Origin: Pseudomonadota bacterium
Lineage (GTDB): Bacteria; Pseudomonadota; Gammaproteobacteria; Steroidobacterales; Steroidobacteraceae
Direction: 5' to 3'
DNA length: 64,000 bases
NCBI GenBank assembly: GCA_016703895.1
Contig: JADJBE010000004.1
Span: 62,001 to 126,000 of the forward strand
Made by a program: the position numbers and the translations under genes. The notes beneath the pieces were generated by a model. It saw only the letters and a program-made list of their open reading frames with translations, was not told the origin of the DNA and ran no database searches. Numbering within the stretch: the stretch's first letter is position 1; the number at the start of each line of letters is the position of its first letter. Shown in pieces: positions 44,544 to 53,757 of this stretch.

Positions 44544-44776
44544 AGAGCTCTCCTAACTATAAACACAGTTCGCGTCAGGAAAATCCTGTTTGACGCGCGG
44601 GGTATATTATCGCACCTTGCCTCGCATACATCACGGCAAACACCTACAAAAACTGTCAGTATTTCTTACTTGTGCCCTGGCTCACAGAGTAAAGGCAGCC
44701 CCGTTCAGCTACCCGTCAGCTGCCATTCAGCCACTGTTCAGATTGGGCGCCGAATCTAGCGATCCGCGCAGCGATA

Positions 44777-46165
44777 TCAAGTACGGCGCCAAACCGTTTT
44801 GCCGCCAGCCTTGTCCTCGACCACGATGCCCGCGGCGGTCAATGCGTCTCGTATCCGGTCGGACTCGGCCCAGTCCTTCGCCTGACGCGCCAGTAGTCGA
44901 GCCGCGATCTGCGCTTCGATCTCCGTATCCGCAAGCCCGTTTGGGCTGCCTGCTTTGAACCACGCTGCAGGCTCGAGCGTCAGCACACCGAGCACGCGCC
45001 CCAGCAGCTTGAGTTCGCCTGCGAGTACCGCGGCTTGATCCAGATCATTGCTATCGCGTGCGGAATTGATCGCGCGCGCCAGCCCCTGCAACACCGCCAG
45101 GGCTTCCGGCGTGTTGAAGTCGTCGTCCATTGCCGCTTGAAAAGCCGTGCTCGCAGGCGTTGCTGGCACGACCGCGACTGCCGGCAGGTCACGCAGTGAA
45201 TTGTACAGTCGACCCAGCGCAGCCTCGGCCTGCTCGAGTTGTTCGCGCGAATAGTTGATCGGGCCACGATACTGGCTCGACAGCAGGAAATAGCGCAGCA
45301 CTTCCGGGTGTTTCAGTTGTTGTATGACTTCGCGCGCCGTAAAGAAATTGTCCAGCGACTTCGACATCTTCTCGCTGTCGATATTCAGAAAACCATTGTG
45401 CATCCAGATTGCCGCAAACGAGTCACCGGTGGCGCCACAGGACTGTGCGATTTCGTTTTCGTGGTGTGGGAACTTGAGATCGAGTCCACCCCCGTGGATG
45501 TCGAAGCGAGTGCCAAGCTCATGGGTCGACATCGCCGAACACTCGATGTGCCAACCCGGCCGCCCCGCCCCCCAGGGCGAGGGCCAAGCCGGCTCGCCCG
45601 GCTTGGCCGACTTCCAGAGCACGAAGTCGAGTGGATCGCGCTTGGCGGTATCTACCTCGACGCGCGCTCCCGCCTGCAGGTCCTCGAGGCGCTTGCCAGA
45701 GAGCCGGCCGTACCCTGCGAACTTGCGCACGGCATACATCACATCACCATTGGACGCGACATAAGCATAGTCGCGCTCGATCAGTTGCCCGATCATGGTG
45801 AGCATCTGCGCAATGTACGCCGAGGCCCGTGGCTCTATGTCAGGCGGCAAACAACCGAGCAGTGCGAGGTCCTCATGCAATGCTGCCGTGTAGCGATCCG
45901 CCAGTGCCCGCCAGTCGATGCCCGCCTCGGCCGCGCGCCTGATGATCTTGTCGTCAACGTCGGTGATATTGCGAACGTAGGTAACGCGCAGTCCCCGGTA
46001 GCGCAAATAACGACTAACCATGTCGAAAACCACCAGCATGCGAGCATTGCCCACATGAAAGTAGTCATAGACAGTGGTGCCGCAGCAGTACATCCGAACG
46101 TGTCCAGGCTCGAGCGGCTGCAGCACCTGCTTCTCGCCAGTGAGCGAATTGTGTATCTGAATCAC
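44777..46165 (-). CDS. cysS: Cysteinyl-tRNA synthetase
   Basis: This 462-residue class Ia synthetase shows the HIGH-like TTVYDYFHVGNARMLVVFDM, preceded by the Zn-binding Cys in MYCCG, and the KMSKS loop in IDSEKMSKSLDNFF. The Zn ligands continue in WHIECSAMSTHELG and HHENEIAQS. It starts with GTG overlapping the gltX stop (GTGA), so the two synthetases are translationally coupled. In E. coli cysS is divergent from ppiB; here gltX is inserted upstream and the gltX-cysS pair is divergent from the ppi gene. Confidence 0.96.
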   Translation of the reverse strand: MIQIHNSLTGEKQVLQPLEPGHVRMYCCGTTVYDYFHVGNARMLVVFDMVSRYLRYRGLRVTYVRNITDVDDKIIRRAAEAGIDWRALADRYTAALHEDLALLGCLPPDIEPRASAYIAQMLTMIGQLIERDYAYVASNGDVMYAVRKFAGYGRLSGKRLEDLQAGARVEVDTAKRDPLDFVLWKSAKPGEPAWPSPWGAGRPGWHIECSAMSTHELGTRFDIHGGGLDLKFPHHENEIAQSCGATGDSFAAIWMHNGFLNIDSEKMSKSLDNFFTAREVIQQLKHPEVLRYFLLSSQYRGPINYSREQLEQAEAALGRLYNSLRDLPAVAVVPATPASTAFQAAMDDDFNTPEALAVLQGLARAINSARDSNDLDQAAVLAGELKLLGRVLGVLTLEPAAWFKAGSPNGLADTEIEAQIAARLLARQAKDWAESDRIRDALTAAGIVVEDKAGGKTVWRRT

Positions 46166-47571
46166 GCGGCAAAGCGGCGCAGCCGCTCCTCGATCGCAGC
46201 GCGCGGCATGAGGCTTAGCAGCGGACCCAGTTCCGGACCATCAGCGCGCCCGGTCAATGCGATGCGCAATGGCTTCCAGAGTGCAGCACCCTTGACGCCG
46301 ACTGCGGCGCGAATTGCGTCAACCATGGGCTTGAGCTCGCCGCCGTGCTGCGCCACGCTCGCGGCGGCCGCTGCAAAGAACTCCCGACCGGCAGTCTGCA
46401 CGAGGGCCAGCAGCTCGGGACCCAGCGCCGGTGCAGCACCATAAATCACCTCTGCCCAGCGCGCCGCCTCCTCCGGCAGTACCACGTTTAGCCTGATCAC
46501 CTCCACAAAGCGCTGCCGCTCCGCGTCCCCCACGGTCGCGGGTACCGACTTCCCCAGCCACTCCTCGGCTTCGGCAGTCGACATCTGGTGCGCGACCTGA
46601 CGTTGCCAGGCATCGAGCTGTGACAGTTCGAAACGCGCAGGAGCACGGCCCAAATGCCGCACATCGAACGCCTTGGCCAAGCCGTCGAGCAGCAGTACGC
46701 CCGTCTCCGGGCTCGAGTGGCCCAAACGGAATAAGTGATTGGCCACCGCGAGCGGCAAGTAGCCGCGTTCGCGCAACTCCCGCACGCTGGCCGCGCCATG
46801 CCGCTTCGACAACGGCGTGCCATCGGCGCCGGTCAGCAGCGACACATGGGCATAGGTTGGGCGTGGCATGCCGAGCGCATCGAGCAGCAGCAACTGCCGC
46901 GGTGTATTCGTCAAGTGATCGTCACCACGCAGCACATGGGTGACGCCCATTGCCGCATCATCGACCGCATTGCTGAAGAAAAAAGCCGGACTCCCGTCAG
47001 CGCGCCGCACGATGAAATCGCCGATGTCATCGGAGGCGTAGCGATGCTCCCCGTGTACCAGATCCACGAACTCTATCGACTGGCCCGTCGGGACTCTAAA
47101 GCGCAGCGTCGGCTCGAGACCCCCGTCGCGCTTGCGGTCGACGTCTGCTGCGGCGAGATTGCGACAGGTGCCGGCATACCGTGGCGGTCGCCCCGCGGCG
47201 AGCTGCGCTTTACGCGACAGCGTCAACTCGAGCGGCGAGCAGAAGCAAGGATATAACTGGCCGGCAGCTGTCAGCGTAGCGAAATAGTGGCGGTAGATCT
47301 CATCGCGCTGTGATTGCAAATACTTCACGCCATCAGCCTCAACCCCAGGCCCTGCGTCCCATGCCAAGCCGAGCCACTCGAGATCGGCAAGTAGCTGCGT
47401 GAGGAACTGCGGCCGACTGCGCTCAGCATCCGTATCCTCGATACGCAGCACAAACCGACCACCATGGTGGCGGGCGAGCAGCCAACTGAACAGTGCGGTA
47501 CGCGCGTTGCCCAAGTGCAGCTCGCCGGTCGGACTCGGCGCAAAACGGGTAACGACTTGGGCGTGTAGCAT
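46162..47571 (-). CDS. gltX: Glutamyl-tRNA synthetase (GluRS)
   Basis: This 469-residue class I synthetase has the HIGH motif in APSPTGELHLGNARTALFSW, the KMSKS variant PLSKRHGAASV, and a Zn-binding C-x-C...Y-x3-C (CFCSPLEL, RYAGTC). The HLGNAR/LSKRHGA form is found in one of the two GluRS types; organisms with two copies use one mainly for tRNA-Gln. Whether this is the only copy cannot be told from the window. Coupled to cysS by a 4-base overlap. Confidence 0.93.
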   Translation of the reverse strand: MLHAQVVTRFAPSPTGELHLGNARTALFSWLLARHHGGRFVLRIEDTDAERSRPQFLTQLLADLEWLGLAWDAGPGVEADGVKYLQSQRDEIYRHYFATLTAAGQLYPCFCSPLELTLSRKAQLAAGRPPRYAGTCRNLAAADVDRKRDGGLEPTLRFRVPTGQSIEFVDLVHGEHRYASDDIGDFIVRRADGSPAFFFSNAVDDAAMGVTHVLRGDDHLTNTPRQLLLLDALGMPRPTYAHVSLLTGADGTPLSKRHGAASVRELRERGYLPLAVANHLFRLGHSSPETGVLLLDGLAKAFDVRHLGRAPARFELSQLDAWQRQVAHQMSTAEAEEWLGKSVPATVGDAERQRFVEVIRLNVVLPEEAARWAEVIYGAAPALGPELLALVQTAGREFFAAAAASVAQHGGELKPMVDAIRAAVGVKGAALWKPLRIALTGRADGPELGPLLSLMPRAAIEERLRRFAA

Positions 47572-47671
47572 CCACGAAATTGTATGTCACCGGATCGCGG
47601 TCGTGGCCGCCGATTGCCGGTTCAGGCTCGCAAGTGAGCGCTGGATCCCGAGGTCCGCTAGAATCCTTGGC

Positions 47672-48328
47672 ATGCAACCGATCCCGCTCCAAGCACAAAC
47701 CGCCCCCCCCATAGCCGTCCGCCGCAAGGCGGTTGGCGTCGCGTGGTGCGCCATAATCATTGCCACGGTCTTTGCAGGGCGGCACGCAAACGCCACCGAC
47801 ACGACAACGCCGCAGGTACGCATCACCACCGATCGAGGCGCATTCGTGATCGAGCTGGATCGGGAGCGTGCGCCACTGACCGTGGAGAATTTCCTGGCGT
47901 ATGTGCGCGCCGGCCACTACAGCAATACGCTGTTTCATCGCGTCATCGCCAACTTCGTCATCCAAGGCGGCGGCGTCAAGCCTGACTACACGGCCAAACC
48001 AGCTAACAAACCAATCGCGAACGAATCGGGCAACGGGCTGCGCAACCTACGTGGCACAGTGGGGCTGGCACGCGCCATGGCACCGCACACGGGCGACGCA
48101 CAGTTCTATGTCAACATTGTCGACAATGCCGAGCTCGATCCGCTCGCCAACCGCTGGGGTTACGCAGTGTTCGGCCGCGTCGTCGAGGGCATGGAGGTTG
48201 TCGACCGGATCAGTAATGTGCCCACCGGCACCAACGCCGCGCTCTCACAAGACGCGCCGCTGGTCCCCGTCATCATCGAGAAGGCGGAGCTCGTCGAGCC
48301 CGTTGCCGCCTCACCGACAAGCAACTGA
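47672..48328 (+). CDS. Periplasmic cyclophilin-type peptidyl-prolyl isomerase
   Basis: This protein of about 218 residues has an N-terminal signal/anchor (GVAWCAIIIATVFAGRHANA) and a bacterial cyclophilin domain: TTDRGAFVIELDRERAPLTV, NTLFHRVIANFVIQGG (with the catalytic Arg), NLRGTVGLARA and AQFYVNIVDN. The ATG at 47672 is used because the open frame upstream lies inside the antisense gltX start. It is PpiA-like in being exported, although by neighbourhood (lpxH, cysS) it occupies the place of cytosolic PpiB in E. coli. lpxH follows 11 bases later. Confidence 0.9.
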   Translation: MQPIPLQAQTAPPIAVRRKAVGVAWCAIIIATVFAGRHANATDTTTPQVRITTDRGAFVIELDRERAPLTVENFLAYVRAGHYSNTLFHRVIANFVIQGGGVKPDYTAKPANKPIANESGNGLRNLRGTVGLARAMAPHTGDAQFYVNIVDNAELDPLANRWGYAVFGRVVEGMEVVDRISNVPTGTNAALSQDAPLVPVIIEKAELVEPVAASPTSN

Positions 48329-48339
48329 CGGGTGCTCGC

Positions 48340-49074
48340 ATGGCGAGCCTGTTTGTATCCGACCTGCACCTGGAGGTACGCGCACCCTGGGCCGTCGACG
48401 TGTTTGTCGCTCTGTTGCGTGGCGCGGCGCGCGACGCCGAGAGCCTTTATATTCTCGGCGATCTGTTCGAAGCCTGGGTTGGTGACGACCAACTCGATAC
48501 TGCCGCATCACTCGAGCTGCACGTCGCCGAGGAGCTGGCGAAGCTCACCGCCAGCGGCGTCCCCTGCTATGTGATGCACGGCAATCGCGACTTTCTGTTA
48601 GGTCAGCGTTTTATGACCACGACGGGCGCCACGCTGTTGCCCGACCCGGTGGTGGCCAATTTGGCGGGCATACCGACGCTACTCACGCATGGCGATCTGT
48701 TGTGTACCGACGACCATGCCTATCAGGAGCTACGCTCGACAGTGCGCAGCGTCGCCTGGCAACGACGTTTTTTGCGCCTGCCTCGCAGCGTTCGCGAGCA
48801 ACTCGCCACGCAGGCTCGTGCTGGTAGTCGTGCGCACATGGAACGTGTCCCGGCGACGATCATGGACGTAAACGAACCTGCCGTCCGCGCCGCATTTCGG
48901 GCTACCGAGACGCGGCGCATGATTCATGGCCATACTCATCGTCCCGCGCAACACGAACATGACGTCGACGGTGCGCCGGCGACCCGTATCGTGCTTGATG
49001 CTTGGTACGAGCGAGGTAGTTACTTGCAAGTTGACGGCGCTACGGCCGAGTCGATCGCGTTGCCTGGCGGCTAA
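48340..49074 (+). CDS. lpxH: UDP-2,3-diacylglucosamine diphosphatase
   Basis: This 244-residue calcineurin-type phosphoesterase releases lipid X from UDP-2,3-diacylglucosamine in lipid A synthesis. Metal-binding motifs are clear: FVSDLHLEV, ILGDLFEAWVGDD, HGNRDFLLGQRF, THGDLLCTDD and IHGHTHRPAQHEH. It is downstream of the cyclophilin gene and convergent with miaE; the two coding regions overlap by 4 bases at their stops. Normal length. Confidence 0.95.
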   Translation: MASLFVSDLHLEVRAPWAVDVFVALLRGAARDAESLYILGDLFEAWVGDDQLDTAASLELHVAEELAKLTASGVPCYVMHGNRDFLLGQRFMTTTGATLLPDPVVANLAGIPTLLTHGDLLCTDDHAYQELRSTVRSVAWQRRFLRLPRSVREQLATQARAGSRAHMERVPATIMDVNEPAVRAAFRATETRRMIHGHTHRPAQHEHDVDGAPATRIVLDAWYERGSYLQVDGATAESIALPGG

Positions 49075-49676
49075 ATCGGGGCACCGGAATGAAAGCGAAA
49101 CTCCGGATCCGGGCTGGTGGCAAGCTCGGCCTCGGTGACTGCCAGCTCCGCCAGCCTGGGTTGCCACTGCGCGGGCGCGCAAGCGCGCGCCGCGAGCTCG
49201 AGATACAGCTCAAAATGACGCGCCTCGGACCGTTCCAGCGAGGCATACAACTCCCCCATCGGCGTCGGCAAGCCGTCCGACAACAGCCGGAAGCGCTCCG
49301 CAGAACGCGCTTCGATCAACGCGCCGGCCAACAGCAGGTCGAGCTTGCGGGCTGGCTCGTGCGCGCGTAACGGCCGCCGCAGGCCCGCCGCATATCGACC
49401 CGGCTTTTGCCGCGTCACCGGCACAGCGAGCGACCGCATCAGTCGGTCGACCTGCTCGAAATGCCGCAACTCCTCGCGCGCGAGGCGCGACAGTGCCCTC
49501 GCAAGCTGCAGGTCCTCGGGATAGGCAAACATCAGTGACAATGCCGTCGAGGCGGCCTTCTTCTCGCAATTGGCATGGTCGACCAGCAGTTCGCGCCAGC
49601 GCACACGGGCTAACGAGACCCAACTGTCTGGCGTGGCGGCGCGCAGTGGATTGTCGAAGCGCGCGGCGGCAGTCAT
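49071..49676 (-). CDS. miaE: tRNA-(ms2io6A)-hydroxylase MiaE
   Basis: This 201-residue diiron enzyme hydroxylates the isopentenyl group of ms2i6A37 in tRNA. Ferritin-like metal-binding motifs are visible: LLVDHANCEKKAASTALSLM (Glu), REELRHFEQVDRLM (E-x-x-H), and EARSAERFRLL and ERSEARHFELYLELA (second E-x-x-H). The ATG lies in an ATGA overlap with the stop of the Ser/Thr kinase gene, so translation is coupled. Linking a tRNA-modifying oxygenase to a protein kinase is unusual. Confidence 0.93.
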   Translation of the reverse strand: MTAAARFDNPLRAATPDSWVSLARVRWRELLVDHANCEKKAASTALSLMFAYPEDLQLARALSRLAREELRHFEQVDRLMRSLAVPVTRQKPGRYAAGLRRPLRAHEPARKLDLLLAGALIEARSAERFRLLSDGLPTPMGELYASLERSEARHFELYLELAARACAPAQWQPRLAELAVTEAELATSPDPEFRFHSGAPI

Positions 49677-50929
49677 GCGACGTGCGCTGCATCAGGTAGT
49701 GACTCCAGCACCACCTCGATGAGTGACGCAGCCGCTGCGCCCGACGCCGGACGGTCCGCGGCGCTCTTGGCCAACAGTGCATCGACGACCGGCTGCACAG
49801 CTGCGCGATCCGCTGGCAACCTCGGAATGGGACTCTTGGCGTGGCAGTAAAGAATCGCCATCGGGTTGTCTGCATCGTACGGCTTGGACCCGGCAACCAT
49901 TTCGTACAGAATGACGCCAAGGCTATATAGGTCGCTACGTTCATCGATCGGCTTGCCATGACCTTGTTCGGGACTCATGTAGTGCGGCGTGCCGAAGATC
50001 AGCCCTGAATCGGTGATCTCGAGTTCGAGCGCCTGAGCCTTGGCAAGCCCGAAATCGATCAGCGCCACACTACCGTCGTCGCGCAACATCACGTTACCGG
50101 GCTTCAGATCGCGGTGCAGAATCCCCGCGCGGTGAATAGCCTGCAGTGCGAGCGCCAGGTCACGGGCATACAGCAGACACTCGCGAGTCGTCAGCCCCTG
50201 CGACATGCGTTTGCGCAGATCGCCGCGGGCGAAATACTCCATCACGATGTAGAGATGATCGTCGGTGATACCCAAGTCGTAGATGCGCACGACGTTCGCA
50301 TGACGCACGTCTTTGACGATCTCGAATTCCTGCAAGAATCGCTGCATCGACTGATCAACGCCTGAGTCCTTGCGCACCGCGCGCGTCACTTTGAGCACCA
50401 CCAGACTGCCGGCCGCTTCGCTTTCGGCCAGAAAAAGATCCGAGACCGAGCCTTTGGCGAGATGCTCGATGCGCCGATAGCGGCGCAAATGGGCGCCGGC
50501 AAAGTTCTGCGCGTCGAGGGCTGCCAGGCTCTTGTGCCAAGTTGCTAACGACTGTCGCTGCAGCGCGGCCGCTTCCGTGACGGCCTTGATCAAACGATCC
50601 TCGTTGAAACGCTGGGTGCCGAAAACCGCGAACGCACCCGCGTCGCGCGCCGCGAGGCCGGCCGGTCCATCGACGCGGTCGACCACAAAGATCACCGGCG
50701 CGAAGCCGGGCCGCGCCACCAGATCGTATAACCAGTCCAGGCCGTCGCCGCCGGGCCAAGCCTCACACAGCAGCACGGCCGAAAAGCCCTGCGCAAGAAA
50801 ACCCTTGGGGAGCGGGCCACGTTTGCTCGGGCTATAGCGAACCACGTCGGTTTGCGGCCACTCGTTGCCGATCTCGGCGCCGAGACGGGCGATCTGCGCC
50901 GAATCGTCGTCGATCATCAGCAGCTTCAT
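49673..50929 (-). CDS. Serine/threonine protein kinase with degenerate N-terminal receiver domain
   Basis: Residues 1-120 form a receiver-like domain. It keeps the acidic pocket (IDDDSAQ, D7-D9) and the LPGGDGL-like WPGGDGLDWL, but the phosphoacceptor Asp position is Cys55 (VLLCEAW), and the conserved Thr/Ser and Lys positions are not recognisable. Residues 150-400 are a Hanks-type kinase: Gly-rich LAKGSVSDLFLAES, VVLKVTRA (Lys), HRDLKPGNVMLRDD, LIDFGLAKA and GTPHYMSPEQGHG. There is no membrane helix, so it is cytosolic. It is coupled by ATGA overlaps to the glycerate kinase gene upstream and miaE downstream. The receiver probably senses by protein contact rather than phosphorylation (inference). 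Confidence 0.9.
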   Translation of the reverse strand: MKLLMIDDDSAQIARLGAEIGNEWPQTDVVRYSPSKRGPLPKGFLAQGFSAVLLCEAWPGGDGLDWLYDLVARPGFAPVIFVVDRVDGPAGLAARDAGAFAVFGTQRFNEDRLIKAVTEAAALQRQSLATWHKSLAALDAQNFAGAHLRRYRRIEHLAKGSVSDLFLAESEAAGSLVVLKVTRAVRKDSGVDQSMQRFLQEFEIVKDVRHANVVRIYDLGITDDHLYIVMEYFARGDLRKRMSQGLTTRECLLYARDLALALQAIHRAGILHRDLKPGNVMLRDDGSVALIDFGLAKAQALELEITDSGLIFGTPHYMSPEQGHGKPIDERSDLYSLGVILYEMVAGSKPYDADNPMAILYCHAKSPIPRLPADRAAVQPVVDALLAKSAADRPASGAAAASLIEVVLESLPDAAHVA

Positions 50930-52149
50930 GGGGTTGGATCGTACCGCAAGCCAAGCAGGAGATCGCCGACATTGGTCCCAGTTGGGCCCGTATGGACCAA
51001 GGCGCCCACTATCTCGAGCACAGTACCCGCATCCGCGCTGGCGAGCGCCAGCTCGGCATCGTAGCCAGTGCGATCGATCTCGAGCCAGGTGGTGCCTGTC
51101 ACGAACGCACCCGCGTCGTCCGTAACGCCGTCGGTCCCGTCCGTGCCAGCTGCCAGCACGAACGTTTGCTCATCGCCACACAAGACCTCTGCCAGTGAAA
51201 GCGCGAGATGCTGGTTGCGGCCGCCTCGACCTGGCCGCGCCGGCAAACTGACTACTGATTCGCCGCCCCACACAAGCGCGCGCGGCGGACCGTGCTGCAG
51301 CTCAGCAGCGAACCGGGTTGCCAGCGCACCGACATCCCCAGCGTAGCGTTCCTCGTCCAGTTGCACCCGCCAACCCGCGGCAGCAGCCGTGTCCGCCGCG
51401 GCCTGCAAGGCATCCTCGAGCCGGGCGATGACGTGGCGCTCGACGCAGTCATCGAAGTCCCTGTCGCCACCCGCGGGTCCTAACAAGCCGGAGCCAATCA
51501 CGGCCGGATCATCACCGGGTACGTCAGAGATAAACAAGGCGATGGCGGGCTGCCGGATGTGCGCCGCCAGTGCGCCACCCTTGATCGCCGAGAGTCGTGC
51601 ACGCGCGCGGTTCAACCGCTCGATCGACCAGCCGGACGCGAGACCTGCGCGGTTGAGCGCCATCAGTTCTGACAACCCAACGCCGGAATGCAGATGCTCT
51701 ACCAGACTCGAAGCGCCGCCCGAAATCAGGAACAGCGGCAACGCCTCGGCTGGCAATTGAGCAAGCCAGTGCAACAAGCGCTCGCCAGCCGCAAGGCTGC
51801 GGGCGTCTGGCACAGGATGAGACGACTCCAGCACCTCGAAATGAACTGAGTCGCGGGCTAGCTCGAGCAGCTCCGCCTCACAATGTCCATCCTTGGTGAT
51901 CACCAGCAGGTGCTGCATGCGCTCACGACACACGTCCGCGACGCCCAACGCCATGCTGCTGGCCGCTTTACCGATGGCAGCAACCGCCAACGGTCGATGC
52001 TGGCGGAACGACTGCGGTGCTTTGCGCAGGAAATCTGCCACGCATCGACGGCCGCCCACTCGTGTCACCGCGGCATCGAACATCCGCAACAAAAGCTGGC
52101 GCGCCGCGAGTGTCCGTGGCGATTCAGTATCGACTAACTGCAAAACCAC
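50926..52149 (-). CDS. Glycerate 2-kinase, MOFRL/DUF4147 family (TtuD-like)
   Basis: This 407-residue protein has the DUF4147 N-terminal domain (HRPLAVAAIGKAASSMALGV, VLESSHPVPDARSLAAGERL, LFLISGGASSLVE) and a C-terminal MOFRL domain (ALVWGGESVV, GRGGRNQHLALSLAEVL, ATDGTD-like AAGTDGTDGVTDDAGAFV). Family members phosphorylate glycerate (once annotated as hydroxypyruvate reductase TtuD) in tartrate and glyoxylate pathways. Its TGA overlaps the kinase start as ATGA. No other gene of glycerate metabolism is nearby, so its partnership with a signalling kinase is unexplained. Confidence 0.88.
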   Translation of the reverse strand: MVLQLVDTESPRTLAARQLLLRMFDAAVTRVGGRRCVADFLRKAPQSFRQHRPLAVAAIGKAASSMALGVADVCRERMQHLLVITKDGHCEAELLELARDSVHFEVLESSHPVPDARSLAAGERLLHWLAQLPAEALPLFLISGGASSLVEHLHSGVGLSELMALNRAGLASGWSIERLNRARARLSAIKGGALAAHIRQPAIALFISDVPGDDPAVIGSGLLGPAGGDRDFDDCVERHVIARLEDALQAAADTAAAAGWRVQLDEERYAGDVGALATRFAAELQHGPPRALVWGGESVVSLPARPGRGGRNQHLALSLAEVLCGDEQTFVLAAGTDGTDGVTDDAGAFVTGTTWLEIDRTGYDAELALASADAGTVLEIVGALVHTGPTGTNVGDLLLGLRYDPTP

Positions 52150-52173
52150 CAGCCAAAGGCGCCGCTATGGAGC

Positions 52174-53685
52174 TCAGCTGGTCTGAATGACGCGCAGCGC
52201 GCTGCGCTCAGGGCCACGTCGGCGCGCCTTGGCAGCATCCGAGCGTTCGGATTCGAGGCGTCCCAGATACTCCGCGGTGACGTCACCGGTGACGTACTCA
52301 CCCGAGAAACACGAAGTATCGAAGCTGTCGATGCTGGAATGGTCGTGCTTCACGGCTGCCACGAGATCGACCAGATCCTGGTAGACCAACCAGTCGGCAC
52401 CAATCAACTTGCCGATCTCGGCAATAGTACGATTGTCAGCTACCAACTCGCTCGCCGCTGGCATGTCGATGCCGTAGACGTTCGGATACCGAACCGGCGG
52501 TGCGGCCGATGCGAAATAGACCTTGTTCGCGCCGGCCTCGCGCGCCAGGTCGATGATCTGCGCCGAAGTGGTACCGCGCACGATCGAGTCATCTACTAAC
52601 AGGACATTGCGGCCGCGGAATTCGAGATCGATAGCGTTCAATTTGCTGCGGACCGACTTGGAACGCTGTTCCTGCCCCGGCATGATGAAGGTGCGGCCAA
52701 CATAGCGGTTCTTGACGAAGCCCTCGCGATATTTGACACCCAGGATCTGCGCGACCTGCTGCGCACTGGTGCGACTGGTATCCGGAATCGGGATGACCAC
52801 GTCAATGTCATGCGCCGGCCGCTCGCGACGGATCTTCTCGGCGAGCGCATCCCCCATGCGCATGCGCGCCCGATGCACGGAGATGTTGTCGATCAGTGAA
52901 TCAGGCCGAGCAAAGTAAACATACTCGAAAATGCAGGGCGTGTGGCGGGCCGTGGCGACACACACCTGCGTGTGCAGACGACCCAGCTCATCGATATAGA
53001 CCACCTCGCCGGGTGCCACATCACGCACCAGCTTGAACCCCAGCATATCGAGCGCGACGCTTTCCGACGCCAGCATCCACTCGGCGCCTTTCGGCGTTTC
53101 ACGTTGCCCAAGCACCAACGGCCGGATGCCATTGGGATCCCGAAAGCCGAGCAAACCGTGGCCGATGACCATGGCGACCGCGGCGTAGCCGCCGCGACAG
53201 CGACGATAGACGGCGCTCACGGCGGCAAAGATGTCTGCTGGCATCACGCGCGGCGTGCCGACGCGTTGCAATTCCGAGGCAAGAACATTCAGCAACACTT
53301 CGGAGTCGGATGACGTGTTCAGGTGGCGCCGATCCTCACGCTCGAGCACCTCGGCGAGCTCGCGGGCATTGGTGGGATTGCCGTTGTGCCCCAAACAGAT
53401 CCCGTAGGGGGCATTGACATAGAAGGGTTGCGATTCGGCTGCTGCGTCGCAGCCCGCGGTTGGATAGCGCACGTGACCCATGCCGACATGACCGCGCAGA
53501 CCCTGCATGTCGTGCTGACCAAAGACATCGCGGACGAGCCCAGCACCCTTGCGCACGAACAGTTCGCCGTCTTGCGACGTGGCGATGCCAGCCGCGTCCT
53601 GCCCGCGGTGCTGCAGAACGGTCAGCGCATCATAGATGCGCTGATTGACTGGCGACGTACCAACGATCCCGACGATGCCGCACAT
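52174..53685 (-). CDS. purF: Amidophosphoribosyltransferase
   Basis: This 503-residue enzyme starts de novo purine synthesis by transferring ammonia from glutamine to PRPP. The N-terminal glutaminase carries the processed nucleophile Cys2 (MCGIVGIVG), with LQHRGQDAAGIAT and CLGHNGNPTNARELA. The phosphoribosyltransferase PRPP loop is LLVDDSIVRGTTSAQII. Start and length are normal. It follows cvpA, as in most gammaproteobacteria. Confidence 0.97.
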   Translation of the reverse strand: MCGIVGIVGTSPVNQRIYDALTVLQHRGQDAAGIATSQDGELFVRKGAGLVRDVFGQHDMQGLRGHVGMGHVRYPTAGCDAAAESQPFYVNAPYGICLGHNGNPTNARELAEVLEREDRRHLNTSSDSEVLLNVLASELQRVGTPRVMPADIFAAVSAVYRRCRGGYAAVAMVIGHGLLGFRDPNGIRPLVLGQRETPKGAEWMLASESVALDMLGFKLVRDVAPGEVVYIDELGRLHTQVCVATARHTPCIFEYVYFARPDSLIDNISVHRARMRMGDALAEKIRRERPAHDIDVVIPIPDTSRTSAQQVAQILGVKYREGFVKNRYVGRTFIMPGQEQRSKSVRSKLNAIDLEFRGRNVLLVDDSIVRGTTSAQIIDLAREAGANKVYFASAAPPVRYPNVYGIDMPAASELVADNRTIAEIGKLIGADWLVYQDLVDLVAAVKHDHSSIDSFDTSCFSGEYVTGDVTAEYLGRLESERSDAAKARRRGPERSALRVIQTS

Positions 53686-53757
53686 GCTGAGCGTTCCCCA
53701 TAAGCAGTCGAATCAAAATCACAGACCAGCGCTGCTGGACGAGCGAGCGGGCCAACG

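Noticed and set aside
45239..46444. 401-codon plus-strand frame opposite cysS/gltX
   Set aside because: Antisense shadow of two certain synthetase genes.
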